Below, in pieces: positions 1 through 8,205 of a stretch of 64,000 bases of DNA (position 1 is the first letter of the stretch; each line of letters starts with the position of its first letter). A model generated the notes under the pieces. It was not told where the DNA came from. It worked only from the letters and a program-made list of their open reading frames with translations, and made no database searches. Origin of the DNA: an uncultured Opitutia bacterium (GTDB lineage Bacteria; Verrucomicrobiota; Verrucomicrobiia; Opitutales; Opitutaceae); NCBI GenBank assembly GCA_903840415.1, contig CAIMFY010000082.1, positions 41,453 through 105,452 of the forward strand, read 5' to 3'. Made by a program: the position numbers and the translations under genes.

Positions 1-1104
1 AACAATATGGCGTCTGCGTTGTGCATCACCTGCCACAACAAAACCTATTGGAGCACCACCCTGCACAACACCTCGACGAAAACCTGGAACGGACTCGGAA
101 CCAACCCCTGGCCTCACACCGCGAATACCACGGTCCAAGCCAACGCCTGCGAAAACTGCCATCGACCACACGCGGCGGGCAACAAACCGCGTTTGATGAA
201 TTTCGCCGGCGAGGAAACAAATTGCTACACCTGCCATAACGGTAACGTGGCGGCGAAAAATATTCAGGCCGAATTCAGCAAGGCTAGCGTCCACCCGGTT
301 GCGGCCACGACCGGCGTTCACGATCCCACCGAGGATCCAGTGAATTCGCCACGGCACGTCGAATGCGAGGACTGCCATAATCCGCACGCTTCGAAGGCGC
401 AGTCGGCCTTGGCCCCCACGGCTTCCGGTGATCTCGCCGGCGTCAGGGGCATCAGTAGCACGGGCAACGTCGTCAACTCCATAGCCAACCAGTTTGAACT
501 CTGTTTCCGGTGCCACGGAGATAGCACCAATCGCGGCCCGGCACGTGTGGCGCGCCAATTCGTGCAGACCAACACTCGCTTGGAATTCCAAAGTTCCAAT
601 GCATCCTATCATCCTGTCCTCGCGGCTGGGAAGAATCCGAGCGGCCCCAGCCTGATCGCCCCTTGGACGACTGCCAGCATGATGTATTGCACCGATTGCC
701 ATAACAATAACCAAGGACCTGGAGCCGGGGGCACCGGACCCAATGGGCCACATGGCTCAAGTTATACTCCCCTGCTAGAGCGACAGTTGGTTTTGACCGA
801 CAATCAGACAGAATCCGCCACCATCTACGCCCTCTGCTACAAATGCCACAGCCGCACCGTCGTTCTTTCCAGCGCTAGCTTTAAACTCCATAGCAAGCAT
901 GTATCGGACGTGAGGACTGCTTGCACCACCTGCCATGATCCGCATGGCGTGACTAGCACAACGCATCTGATGAACTTCAATACCGCTTATGTCACGAAGT
1001 CGACCAAGCGAAACGCTGGCCCAACCTTCACCGACAATGGAAGCGGTCATGGCACCTGCACACTGACGTGCCATGGCGAAGACCATAGCGGCTACACCTA
1101 CTGA
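1..1104 (+). CDS. Multiheme cytochrome c, 5'-truncated by window edge
   Basis: Periplasmic or outer-surface electron-transfer protein. Counting from the first in-window Met (base 7), covalent haem sites CxxCH lie near residues 6-10, 48-52, 73-77, 120-124, 166-170, 228-232, 277-281 and 306-310. A ninth site near 351-356 is a CxxxCH variant (CTLTCH). Sites followed by PH and, further on, LMNF occur twice (residues 48-65 and 306-324), giving the look of duplicated paired-CXXCH units. No signal peptide is visible and the reading frame stays open to base 1, so the true start is probably upstream. Base composition looks less GC-rich than in the genes after 2 kb. The gene converges on the OB-fold gene at 1133. 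The physiological partner is not visible. Confidence 0.9.
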   Translation, partial: NNMASALCITCHNKTYWSTTLHNTSTKTWNGLGTNPWPHTANTTVQANACENCHRPHAAGNKPRLMNFAGEETNCYTCHNGNVAAKNIQAEFSKASVHPVAATTGVHDPTEDPVNSPRHVECEDCHNPHASKAQSALAPTASGDLAGVRGISSTGNVVNSIANQFELCFRCHGDSTNRGPARVARQFVQTNTRLEFQSSNASYHPVLAAGKNPSGPSLIAPWTTASMMYCTDCHNNNQGPGAGGTGPNGPHGSSYTPLLERQLVLTDNQTESATIYALCYKCHSRTVVLSSASFKLHSKHVSDVRTACTTCHDPHGVTSTTHLMNFNTAYVTKSTKRNAGPTFTDNGSGHGTCTLTCHGEDHSGYTY

Positions 1105-1132
1105 AAAGCGTAAGCCGGAGCGGACCCGGCAG

Positions 1133-1864
1133 TCACTGCACCACGACGGTCGCGTCCTCGACAATCAAGTCATATTTGTAGCCGCTGCTGAAGTCGCGGT
1201 CGGTCGCCAGCACGCCAGTGACCAGCACAAGATCGCCGACCTTGGCGGCGGTCGCCGTAGTCACGAGCAGATCGTTGGTGCCTTCCGTGCCGGAACCGTC
1301 ACGGATATGGAGCCAATTCTTGCCTAGAATCATCGAATTATACTTTACGATGCGTCCGCGCACCGCGACAGGTTTACCAGCGAATTTCGCTTTGTCGGTG
1401 TTGATCTCCGCCACCGTCTGACCCTTTTCGGCCCGCTTGATGCCTGACAGATCCGGCGCTGCCGGGGTCGCCTCGCCGCCTATCGCCGGATGACCTCTGG
1501 GCAATTCAACAGCCGCAGTCGGCGACACTCCGTTTACCGTCACGCTGCCGCTGAAATACACGACATCGAAGGTGCGGTTCAGGGTCTTGCTCGTGTAGTT
1601 AGTCATCGCCATGGCTTGGGCCACGACGATCGCATCACCCACCTTGACGACGAACTCCGGTGCTGCAGCCCAGATTTTTTTTGCGCCGGTGTCGACCAGC
1701 ACATATGTGTAGCTCGCGACATTCATGGTCTCGACCACCTTGCCAGTAATGCGGTCAGCTGTGACTGGCGCTGTCGGGGCCGATTCCCCACTGGGAGTTG
1801 CCGCGTGACTCTCGGTGCCGACCAGCACCAGCATCAGACCGCCCATTAGCAGAGTATTTTTCAT
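1133..1864 (-). CDS. Secreted protein with two OB-fold-like domains (NrfJ-like)
   Basis: 243 residues from ATG at 1864. This start leaves a clean signal peptide (MKNTLLMGGLMLVLVG then ESHA). A TTG twelve codons upstream would spoil it. Two similar beta-rich segments follow: residues ~30-110 (ITGKVVETMNVASYTYVLVD, SKTLNRTFDVVYF) and ~140-243 (GKPVAVRGRIVKY, GKNWLHIRDGSG, GDLVLVTGVLA, ending in a VEDATVV strand). They resemble the small periplasmic OB-fold proteins found beside cytochrome genes in Geobacter-type genomes (NrfJ-related). It lies 28 bp from, and converges on, the multiheme cytochrome gene, which fits a respiratory or metal-related periplasmic role. That role is inferred. Substrate or ligand is unknown. 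Confidence 0.7.
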   Translation of the reverse strand: MKNTLLMGGLMLVLVGTESHAATPSGESAPTAPVTADRITGKVVETMNVASYTYVLVDTGAKKIWAAAPEFVVKVGDAIVVAQAMAMTNYTSKTLNRTFDVVYFSGSVTVNGVSPTAAVELPRGHPAIGGEATPAAPDLSGIKRAEKGQTVAEINTDKAKFAGKPVAVRGRIVKYNSMILGKNWLHIRDGSGTEGTNDLLVTTATAAKVGDLVLVTGVLATDRDFSSGYKYDLIVEDATVVVQ

Positions 1865-2004
1865 AGAAAGGAAACAGCACAAACTCCGAGTCGATTTCAA
1901 GGTTCTCTATGGAGTCGTGGTGATTCTCCCTCAATTTGGCACAAAGTCGATTATCGACAAACCCTGAAGAGTTGTTCACATCTGCTTCACAAGAAATCCA
2001 CACG

Positions 2005-3561
2005 ATGGAAAACCTTCGCGGGGCGCACGCCCCAACTTCGCGGATGAGGGTTACGGCCAAGGTGAAGACGTTCGTGCTCGACACGAATGTTCTCCTCCAC
2101 GACCCCCAATCGATCTTCAAATTTGAGGACAACAACCTCGCCATTCCGGTCGAGGTGCTGGAGGAACTCGATTCCATCAAGGGCGAGCAATCCACCGAGC
2201 GCGGCCGCAGTGCACGGCGTGTGCACCGCATCCTGCAGGAATTGCTGCCCGATTCACGCTCGATGCACGAAGGTGTTGAACTTGCGAATGGCGGCACACT
2301 TTCCATCATCATCAACCCGTATCTGCTCGACACGGGTCGTCGCTCGCCGGCGATGGATCGGTTGCGAGCGATTCTGCCGGATTTGACGAAGAAGGACAAC
2401 CGCATCATCGCCTCGGCGTTGTTCGTGCAGGAGCGCTTTCCGCCCCCGACGATTCTCGTGACGAAGGACGTCAACGTGCAGCTCAAGGCGCGTGCGGTCG
2501 GACTCGAGTCGGAGGACTACCTCAACGATAAGGTGCCCGAGACCGACGAGGAGGCGAGCTACGCGGAAGTGAGCGTCAACGTTTATGAATTGCAGCGTTT
2601 CTGCTCGGAGGGCCTGTTTGAAGTCGAGGCCGAAGCGGCCAAGCGGCTGTCGCTCAACGAATATGTCCTGCTCCGCTCCGACGAGGGCAAGACGATGCCG
2701 GCCCGGTATTACGGCGATGCCCTCGTGCGCCGGCTGAAGATTCCGGATTTTGTGAAAGCGCCTGGTGGGATTCCAGTGCGGGCGCGGAATTTGGAGCAGC
2801 AGTTTTTCATGGACGCGCTTCTGGACGACAGCATCCACCTGCTGACTTGCTTTGGCAAAGCGGGCACCGGTAAGACACTCCTTTCCGTCGCCTGCGCGCT
2901 CCACCAAACCCACGACGATCACTCCCACTACGATGGCGTCTCGATTTCGCGACCGGTGATCGCGCTGGGCAAGGATATCGGATTTCTCCCCGGCACGCTG
3001 GAAGAAAAAATGAAGCCGTGGCTTCAGCCGTATCACGACGCGCTCGAGGTGCTCATCCCCTCAAAACCGCCGAAAGATCCGCAGTTCGCTTCGAAGAAAG
3101 TTTCGAAGAAGAAACACAAGAATCGCGATGACCAACTTTACGCGACCATGACGCCGCCGCAGCCGGTGCAAAATGGCCACGGTGGCCACGGTGGCTACGG
3201 TGGTGGAAACGGCGGCGCGGTGGTTAAACCCTACGAGCGGTTACTGAAGAGCGGACTCGTGGAAATCGAAGCACTTGCGTTCATCCGCGGTCGCTCGATC
3301 GCCCGGCGGTTTTTCATTCTGGATGAAGCGCAGCAACTCACGCCCCACGAGGTGAAAACCGTCATCACTCGTATCAGCGAAGGTTCAAAAATCGTCCTGA
3401 TCGGCGATCCGGCGCAGATCGACAATCCCTATGTGGATGCGCGCAGCAACGGTCTCGTCTATTGTCACAACCGGATGAAGGGTCAGGCCATCCACGCGCA
3501 CGTGAAGCTGATGAAGGGCGAACGCTCCAAGCTCGCCGAGTTGGCGGCGGACTTGCTGTAG
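2005..3561 (+). CDS. PIN domain-PhoH family ATPase (PhoH2 type)
   Basis: 518 residues. An N-terminal PIN ribonuclease domain (VKTFVLDTNVLLHD near residue 20, then LDSIKG) is joined to a PhoH P-loop ATPase: Walker A FGKAGTGKT (~residue 290), Walker B RFFILDEAQQL (~445), then IVLIGDPAQID. Family members couple RNA unwinding to RNA cleavage. An odd basic and Gly/His-rich segment (SKKVSKKKHKNRDD, then GHGGHGGYGGGNGG) sits between the Walker motifs at bases ~3092-3216. The ATG at 2005 is preferred over TTG 1936; ATG 2044 (MRVTAKVKTF) is also possible and would give the more typical family N-terminus. Divergent from the OB-fold gene with 140 bp between them. Confidence 0.92.
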   Translation: MENLRGAHAPTSRMRVTAKVKTFVLDTNVLLHDPQSIFKFEDNNLAIPVEVLEELDSIKGEQSTERGRSARRVHRILQELLPDSRSMHEGVELANGGTLSIIINPYLLDTGRRSPAMDRLRAILPDLTKKDNRIIASALFVQERFPPPTILVTKDVNVQLKARAVGLESEDYLNDKVPETDEEASYAEVSVNVYELQRFCSEGLFEVEAEAAKRLSLNEYVLLRSDEGKTMPARYYGDALVRRLKIPDFVKAPGGIPVRARNLEQQFFMDALLDDSIHLLTCFGKAGTGKTLLSVACALHQTHDDHSHYDGVSISRPVIALGKDIGFLPGTLEEKMKPWLQPYHDALEVLIPSKPPKDPQFASKKVSKKKHKNRDDQLYATMTPPQPVQNGHGGHGGYGGGNGGAVVKPYERLLKSGLVEIEALAFIRGRSIARRFFILDEAQQLTPHEVKTVITRISEGSKIVLIGDPAQIDNPYVDARSNGLVYCHNRMKGQAIHAHVKLMKGERSKLAELAADLL

Positions 3562-3612
3562 GCAATCAACTCGCGGGCGCGATTGCGGGCGCGCAAAACG
3601 CGCTGCCCAACT

Positions 3613-4191
3613 TTACGCCGTGGCGCGTTTCGCGAGCAAGCTTGCGTGACCGCGGCGTTGGGCGGCGTATTCCATTGTCAGGGTAAAACCGGTCGCAAAA
3701 AGCAGATCGCTCGCGAGGGTGTTGCGGAAAAACCAAATCGTCGGTGGAAATTCCGGCCGCCCAATTGTCAGCGCCTGGCACCAGCCGGCGGCAGTTTTCA
3801 CGTAATACGGATCGCGCAGCCAGGCGTCGGTGTTGGTCGCGACGTAAAAGAAGAGCGAGCAGCCGAGCGCACCGCCGAGAAGCGTCATCCAATTTTTGCC
3901 GCTGGCGACCAGCGCACCCAGTGGCAGCGCAAAGGCGAAGCAAGCGAGGCGCGTCGCCACGCTGGGCCACGACCATTCCTCGTGAAACACCGTCGCGTAG
4001 TAGTGATTGAGGTAGAGATCGGAGAGCGTCAGCGCGAGAAACGGCACGAGCCAGAGACGCTTGTCGCGGAAATAAACGGCCCCGCAAAACGTGAGTGCCA
4101 TCATCGGGGCGAAATTAGCCAGCACCGGCACATGGGCGCCAACAATGCGCCAGCCGGCGGCGAGCACGAGAAGGAATAGGGCGAGAGGCAT
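3613..4191 (-). CDS. DUF6580-like putative transport membrane protein
   Basis: 192-residue integral membrane protein of about five or six helices, starting MPLALFLLVLAAGWRIVG. The segment NFAPMMALTFCGAVYF is the recognisable family block of small membrane proteins that look like substrate-binding S components of ECF vitamin transporters. It is the last gene of a minus-strand run behind the cobalamin adenosyltransferase, with a 75-bp gap. That placement makes a cobalamin-related substrate a reasonable guess, but nothing in the sequence proves it. ATG 4191 was chosen over a TTG at 4227 because it puts the first helix at the N-terminus. Confidence 0.7.
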   Translation of the reverse strand: MPLALFLLVLAAGWRIVGAHVPVLANFAPMMALTFCGAVYFRDKRLWLVPFLALTLSDLYLNHYYATVFHEEWSWPSVATRLACFAFALPLGALVASGKNWMTLLGGALGCSLFFYVATNTDAWLRDPYYVKTAAGWCQALTIGRPEFPPTIWFFRNTLASDLLFATGFTLTMEYAAQRRGHASLLAKRATA

Positions 4192-4266
4192 GGGAATTTT
4201 TCTGGGCGCAAACGCGGGCGATGACAAGCACAGCGTGTGTCAGGTATGCCCTAACTTTAGCGCGGC

Positions 4267-4809
4267 TCATTGCTCGGCTTCGCGTGCCAGTAGCCACATC
4301 AGATCAGATAGGCGGTTTACGAATTGGCGGATCTCTAGCCGCACGCACCGGCCGCTCGCCGAGAGCGTGGCGATCCGGCGTTCGGCGCGGCGCGCCGCAA
4401 CGCGGGCGAGATCGAAGGCGGTGGCGCGCGCATTGGCGCCGGGGGTGGCCCAGTTATCGAATTTCAAGCCGCGCGCCTCGAGCGCGGCGACGGCAGCATC
4501 GAGTCGCGTGACGTCGGAAGTGGCGAGTTTTTCAAACTTAGATTTAGCGTAGCGCTTCGCGTCGGCGTCCGCGCAAGCGAGCTCGCCCATCAAGGCGACC
4601 AGATTTTTCTGGACGGTAGTCAGCAGCGAACTCGCCGTGGCGCCGCGCGGCCCGCGGGCGAGTAGCGATTTCACCGCGCCGAGGGCGACGTTGAGTTCGT
4701 CGCACGCCCCGACTGCTTCGATCTGCGGATGATCTTTTGGCACACGCTGGCCGTAGAGGAGGCCGGTCGTGCCGTCGTCGCCGGTGCGGGTGGCGATCGA
4801 GCGCGACAT
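4267..4809 (-). CDS. Cob(I)yrinic acid a,c-diamide adenosyltransferase (PduO type)
   Basis: 180 residues. Transfers the 5'-deoxyadenosyl group of ATP to cob(I)alamin or its corrinoid precursor to make coenzyme B12. The family signature TRTGDDGTTGL occupies residues ~7-17 (ATP binding), GACDELNVALG follows, and the C-terminal helix carries RLEIRQFVNRLSDLMWLLAR. Length is normal for a single-domain PduO-type enzyme. It follows the oxidoreductase gene by 11 bp, so both are probably on one transcript with def upstream. No cobalamin-dependent enzyme and no obvious B12 riboswitch is nearby. Confidence 0.92.
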   Translation of the reverse strand: MSRSIATRTGDDGTTGLLYGQRVPKDHPQIEAVGACDELNVALGAVKSLLARGPRGATASSLLTTVQKNLVALMGELACADADAKRYAKSKFEKLATSDVTRLDAAVAALEARGLKFDNWATPGANARATAFDLARVAARRAERRIATLSASGRCVRLEIRQFVNRLSDLMWLLAREAEQ

Positions 4810-4820
4810 GCGGGAGCGCC

Positions 4821-5897
4821 TCAGGCGATTTTCCGCGCGGCGAGTTGCGCGCGGAGGCAGAGTTCGGCGGCCTTGAAGGCGTGCGCCTGCGTCATCGCTT
4901 TCTCGGTGCGGTTGAGGCAGTCGAGAATGAGCTGGCCGAAGAAGCGGAAGCCGACCTGACCGGCAACGTTGAGGTGTTGCTCGCCCTTCTCATCGACCAG
5001 ATAAACGTGATCACTGGTTTTTTCGCGGCCAACATCGATGTATTTGCGCAGCTCGATGTAACCTTTCGTGCCGAGGATGACCGTGCGGCCATCGCCCCAA
5101 GTGCCAAGCCCATCGGGCGTGAACCAATCGACTCGGATATAGTTTGAGGAACCGTTGTCGCCGAGCAACGACGCTTCGCCGAAGTCCTCGAACTCGGGTT
5201 TATCGGGATTGGCGTAGTTGCCCACTGCCGCCTGGGTGACGGTGGCGTCGGTTGCTCCGGTGTAAGTGAGAAACTGCTCGAACTGGTGGCTACCGATGTC
5301 GCAGAGGATGCCGCCATAGCTCGCCTTTTCGAAAAACCACGCCGGTCGGCCGGCCTTGCCGAGCCGATGGGGTCCGAGGCCGATGACTTGAATAACGCGG
5401 CCAATCGCGCCGCCGGCGACGAGATCGGTGGCGTGCATCGCGGATTCGACATGCAGCCGCTCAGAAAAATACACCATGTATTTCCGACCGGTGCGGGCAA
5501 CGGCGGCCTTCGCCAGATCGAGTTGGGAGAGCGACGTGAACGGTGTTTTGTCGGTGAAATAATCCTTGCCCGCTGCCATCACTCGACAGCCGAGTGGTCC
5601 GCGGTCGCAGGGCACGGCGGCCGCGGCGACGAGTGTCACCGCCGATTCAGCGAGAATTTCGTCGAGCGAGCGGGCGACGCCGGCCTGCGGGTATTTGGCG
5701 CGGAAGGCCTCCACTTTTTTTGGATCCGGATCGTAAACCCATTTTAGGTCGGCGCCGGCCTCAAGCAGGCCGTTGCACATGCCGTAAATGTGGCCGTGGT
5801 CGAGATGCGCGGCGGCGAAAACAAATTCGCCGGGCTTCACGACCGGGCTGGGTTTGCCCTGCGGCGCGTAGTTCATTCCGTCCGATTTCTGGGTCAT
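4821..5897 (-). CDS. Gfo/Idh/MocA family NAD(P)-dependent oxidoreductase
   Basis: 358 residues. An N-terminal Rossmann domain runs to about residue 140, including a DPDPKKVEAFRAKYP segment and the conserved GKDYFTDKTPFTS region that corresponds to the EKP motif of the family. The C-terminal alpha/beta domain contains GGILCDIGSHQFEQF, the usual D-x-G-x-H block of the sugar-binding site. No signal peptide, so cytoplasmic. Its ATG overlaps the stop of def (ATGA), implying translational coupling. Family members oxidise sugars, inositols and related polyols; the substrate here cannot be read from sequence. Confidence 0.88.
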   Translation of the reverse strand: MTQKSDGMNYAPQGKPSPVVKPGEFVFAAAHLDHGHIYGMCNGLLEAGADLKWVYDPDPKKVEAFRAKYPQAGVARSLDEILAESAVTLVAAAAVPCDRGPLGCRVMAAGKDYFTDKTPFTSLSQLDLAKAAVARTGRKYMVYFSERLHVESAMHATDLVAGGAIGRVIQVIGLGPHRLGKAGRPAWFFEKASYGGILCDIGSHQFEQFLTYTGATDATVTQAAVGNYANPDKPEFEDFGEASLLGDNGSSNYIRVDWFTPDGLGTWGDGRTVILGTKGYIELRKYIDVGREKTSDHVYLVDEKGEQHLNVAGQVGFRFFGQLILDCLNRTEKAMTQAHAFKAAELCLRAQLAARKIA

Positions 5898-6475
5898 GAG
5901 GTATTTTTTTTATTCGCAGCTTCGCGGGTTACCTTGGCGAGGGCCTTGATGACCTCGTCCAGATCGGCGCGAATTTTTTTCTCCATCCGATCGATAAACA
6001 GCACGCCGTTGAGATGATCGGCTTCGTGCTGGATGCACCGGGCAAACAATCCGTCGCACTCCAACAGGTGGGGCACACCGCGTTCGTCTTGAAACTTCAC
6101 CGTGATGGCGTCGGGCCGCGCGATGTCGCCGCGAATCTGCGGAAACGACAAACAGCCTTCCTCGACGACAAACTCCTCGGTGCCGCGGGCGACGGCAATG
6201 ACTGGGTTCACGATGACCAAGGGCATGAACAGCTCCAGTGGCGGGCGGGCCCCATCGATTTTCCAGCGAAAATCCGGCTCGGCTTCGCGCAAATCGACCA
6301 CGCAGAGCTGGAGCGCGCGACCGATCTGCTGGGCGGCCAGCCCGATGCCGCGAGCCTCGTGCATGGTGTCGATCATGTCATTTGCCAGCGCGACCAGATC
6401 CGCTCCGAATACCTTCACGGGCGCGCCTTTCTTGCGCAAAAGTGGATTATTATAGCGAACAATGGGCAGGGACAT
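5894..6475 (-). CDS. def: Peptide deformylase
   Basis: 193 residues. Removes the formyl group from the N-terminal formyl-methionine of nascent proteins; cytoplasmic metalloenzyme. All three signature motifs are present: GIGLAAQQIG (motif 1), EGCLSFP (motif 2, with the metal-ligand Cys) and QHEADHLNG (motif 3, the HExxH metal site). The frame stays open far upstream, but only ATG 6475 (MSLPIVRYNNPLLRK) gives the normal deformylase N-terminus. Stop and start overlap with the downstream oxidoreductase gene. Divergent from the membrane-protein gene at 6540, with 64 bp between. Confidence 0.97.
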   Translation of the reverse strand: MSLPIVRYNNPLLRKKGAPVKVFGADLVALANDMIDTMHEARGIGLAAQQIGRALQLCVVDLREAEPDFRWKIDGARPPLELFMPLVIVNPVIAVARGTEEFVVEEGCLSFPQIRGDIARPDAITVKFQDERGVPHLLECDGLFARCIQHEADHLNGVLFIDRMEKKIRADLDEVIKALAKVTREAANKKNTS

Positions 6476-6539
6476 CGGTCGGATAGTTGGCCAGCGTGGG
6501 TTTGCATCTGTGCGCCCGCAAACATAATACTTTCCATCG

Positions 6540-8201
6540 ATGAGCGATCCTGCCGCCGTCTCTCGCCCGCCGTTCACCGCCTTCGCGCTGGTGCTCGTCG
6601 GCTTGGCGGTGGCCTTTGCGGCTTGGTCACTGCCGGCCAACCTCAAATCGACCAACCCGGCGCTGCTGCGGGCCGCGGGAGAGGACACGCCGACCCTCGG
6701 CGGCTTCGGCCGCGACTTGGTGGATCTAGAGAAAATCGGCCCGGCCGCATTGGTGCTGGCCGCGGCGCGCGCGACTGACGATCCGCGCGCCCCCGCATTG
6801 GCAAATGCACTCGACGCTTCCGCGGCGAAACAACCTGCGCTCGTCGCTTGGGGCGGCTGGGATCCATTTCTCGATCCGTTGTTCAACCTACGGGCCGACT
6901 CGGGCCGCCGCGTGAGCACGCCCGTGCTCACCTTCCTCATCCCCATCTCGGCGCGCGAAAAACTCCGCGCTTCGCTCGCCAACTCCGGCTCGCTCGGCGT
7001 GCAGACGCTCCTGAAGTTGCGTGATCTCACCGCGACCGGGCGTTTTGTGCCGGCCGCGCGTGCCGGCGGCCAGCCGCTCGATGCGCTCATCCTGCTCACG
7101 TCGCTGCTTTACCAAGGCGAACGTTTCTCTCCGCCGCTCCAGCGGGAACTGCGCGCGCTGGCCGAGGCTGCGTTGGATAAAAAGCAACTCGGCGAACTGG
7201 AGCCTTTTTTTCTGGATCTGCTTTCACTCGGCCGGCGGCTGGATTGGACGCAGTTGAGCGAACTGCTCCGCCGCACCGAGAACACCAAGACGGTGGGCGA
7301 GTTTGCGCACCTCGCCCGGGTGGCCCCCGATCAATTGCCGATCATTTATGCCGCGTCGCTGTTTTCCGATACGGCCGATCCGGTGGCGAGCTACTTGATT
7401 CAGTTCGGAAAAAACGGGCTCGCTGATTTGCGGCTGGCGCTCGCCCTTGGCCAGGGTGCCGTGAAAGAATTGCTCGCGCGACAGGTGCCCGTGAATCGTG
7501 GCGCGAGTGCCGCTCTCAGCGTTCTTGCATCCTTTGCGCTGCTGCACCCGCAGCTGATGCTGGCTTTCAAATACCTCGGCTACGCGCTCGGCGTGTGGTT
7601 CGTGCTGCGGGGCCTCGATCGCGCAGTGGTCGGCCCGCTGGAGCGGAAGCTGGCGTTGCCGGCCCTCACGCACTTGCGCAGTGGCGTGCTGGCGGTCGTG
7701 TTTGCCGGTATGCTGGTCGTGGCGACTGAGCCGTTCCTGCTGCGCGCCGCGCCGCCCTCCGAATACCAGTTGCGCCTGCGCCTCCCCGTCCTCGTCGTTT
7801 CCGCTGAAGTTTCCGTTCCCGAAAAATCTCAACCCGCCACCACCATGGACACTTCCACGCTTCTCTCCATCGCGCTGTTTGCCTCGCTGCAAATCGCGAT
7901 GTATTTCACCTGCCTCGTCAAAATCCGCGAGGTCTCCCGCCAGTCCGTGCCGCCGCTCGTGAAGCTCAAGCTGATGGAGAACGAGGAGAATCTCTTCGAC
8001 GGCGGCCTCTACGTCGGTATCGCCGGCACGGCGACTGCGCTCCTGCTGCAGGTGCTCCGCGTGATCGAGCCCAACCTCCTCGCCGCCTACGCCTCGAATC
8101 TCTTCGGCATCATCTGCGTCGCACTCGTGAAAATCCGCCATGTGCGCGACTACAAGCGGCAGCTCATCCTCGAGGCGCAGGCTGAGTCGAAGCTGACGTG
8201 A
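6540..8201 (+). CDS. Uncharacterised membrane protein
   Basis: 553 residues, family not recognised. One helix near the N-terminus (FTAFALVLVGLAVAFAAWSL) is followed by about 300 residues of Ala/Leu-rich, probably helical soluble domain on the far side of the membrane. Then come about five helices between residues ~320 and ~535 (GASAALSVLASFALL, KYLGYALGVWFVL, GVLAVVFAGMLVV, LLSIALFASLQIAMYF, VGIAGTATALLLQV). The C-terminus is short, basic and cytoplasmic. The stop is 4 bases from the ATG of the next gene, so the two proteins are surely co-translated and may form one complex. No enzymatic motif was seen. Confidence 0.75.
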   Translation: MSDPAAVSRPPFTAFALVLVGLAVAFAAWSLPANLKSTNPALLRAAGEDTPTLGGFGRDLVDLEKIGPAALVLAAARATDDPRAPALANALDASAAKQPALVAWGGWDPFLDPLFNLRADSGRRVSTPVLTFLIPISAREKLRASLANSGSLGVQTLLKLRDLTATGRFVPAARAGGQPLDALILLTSLLYQGERFSPPLQRELRALAEAALDKKQLGELEPFFLDLLSLGRRLDWTQLSELLRRTENTKTVGEFAHLARVAPDQLPIIYAASLFSDTADPVASYLIQFGKNGLADLRLALALGQGAVKELLARQVPVNRGASAALSVLASFALLHPQLMLAFKYLGYALGVWFVLRGLDRAVVGPLERKLALPALTHLRSGVLAVVFAGMLVVATEPFLLRAAPPSEYQLRLRLPVLVVSAEVSVPEKSQPATTMDTSTLLSIALFASLQIAMYFTCLVKIREVSRQSVPPLVKLKLMENEENLFDGGLYVGIAGTATALLLQVLRVIEPNLLAAYASNLFGIICVALVKIRHVRDYKRQLILEAQAESKLT

Positions 8202-8205
8202 CGTC

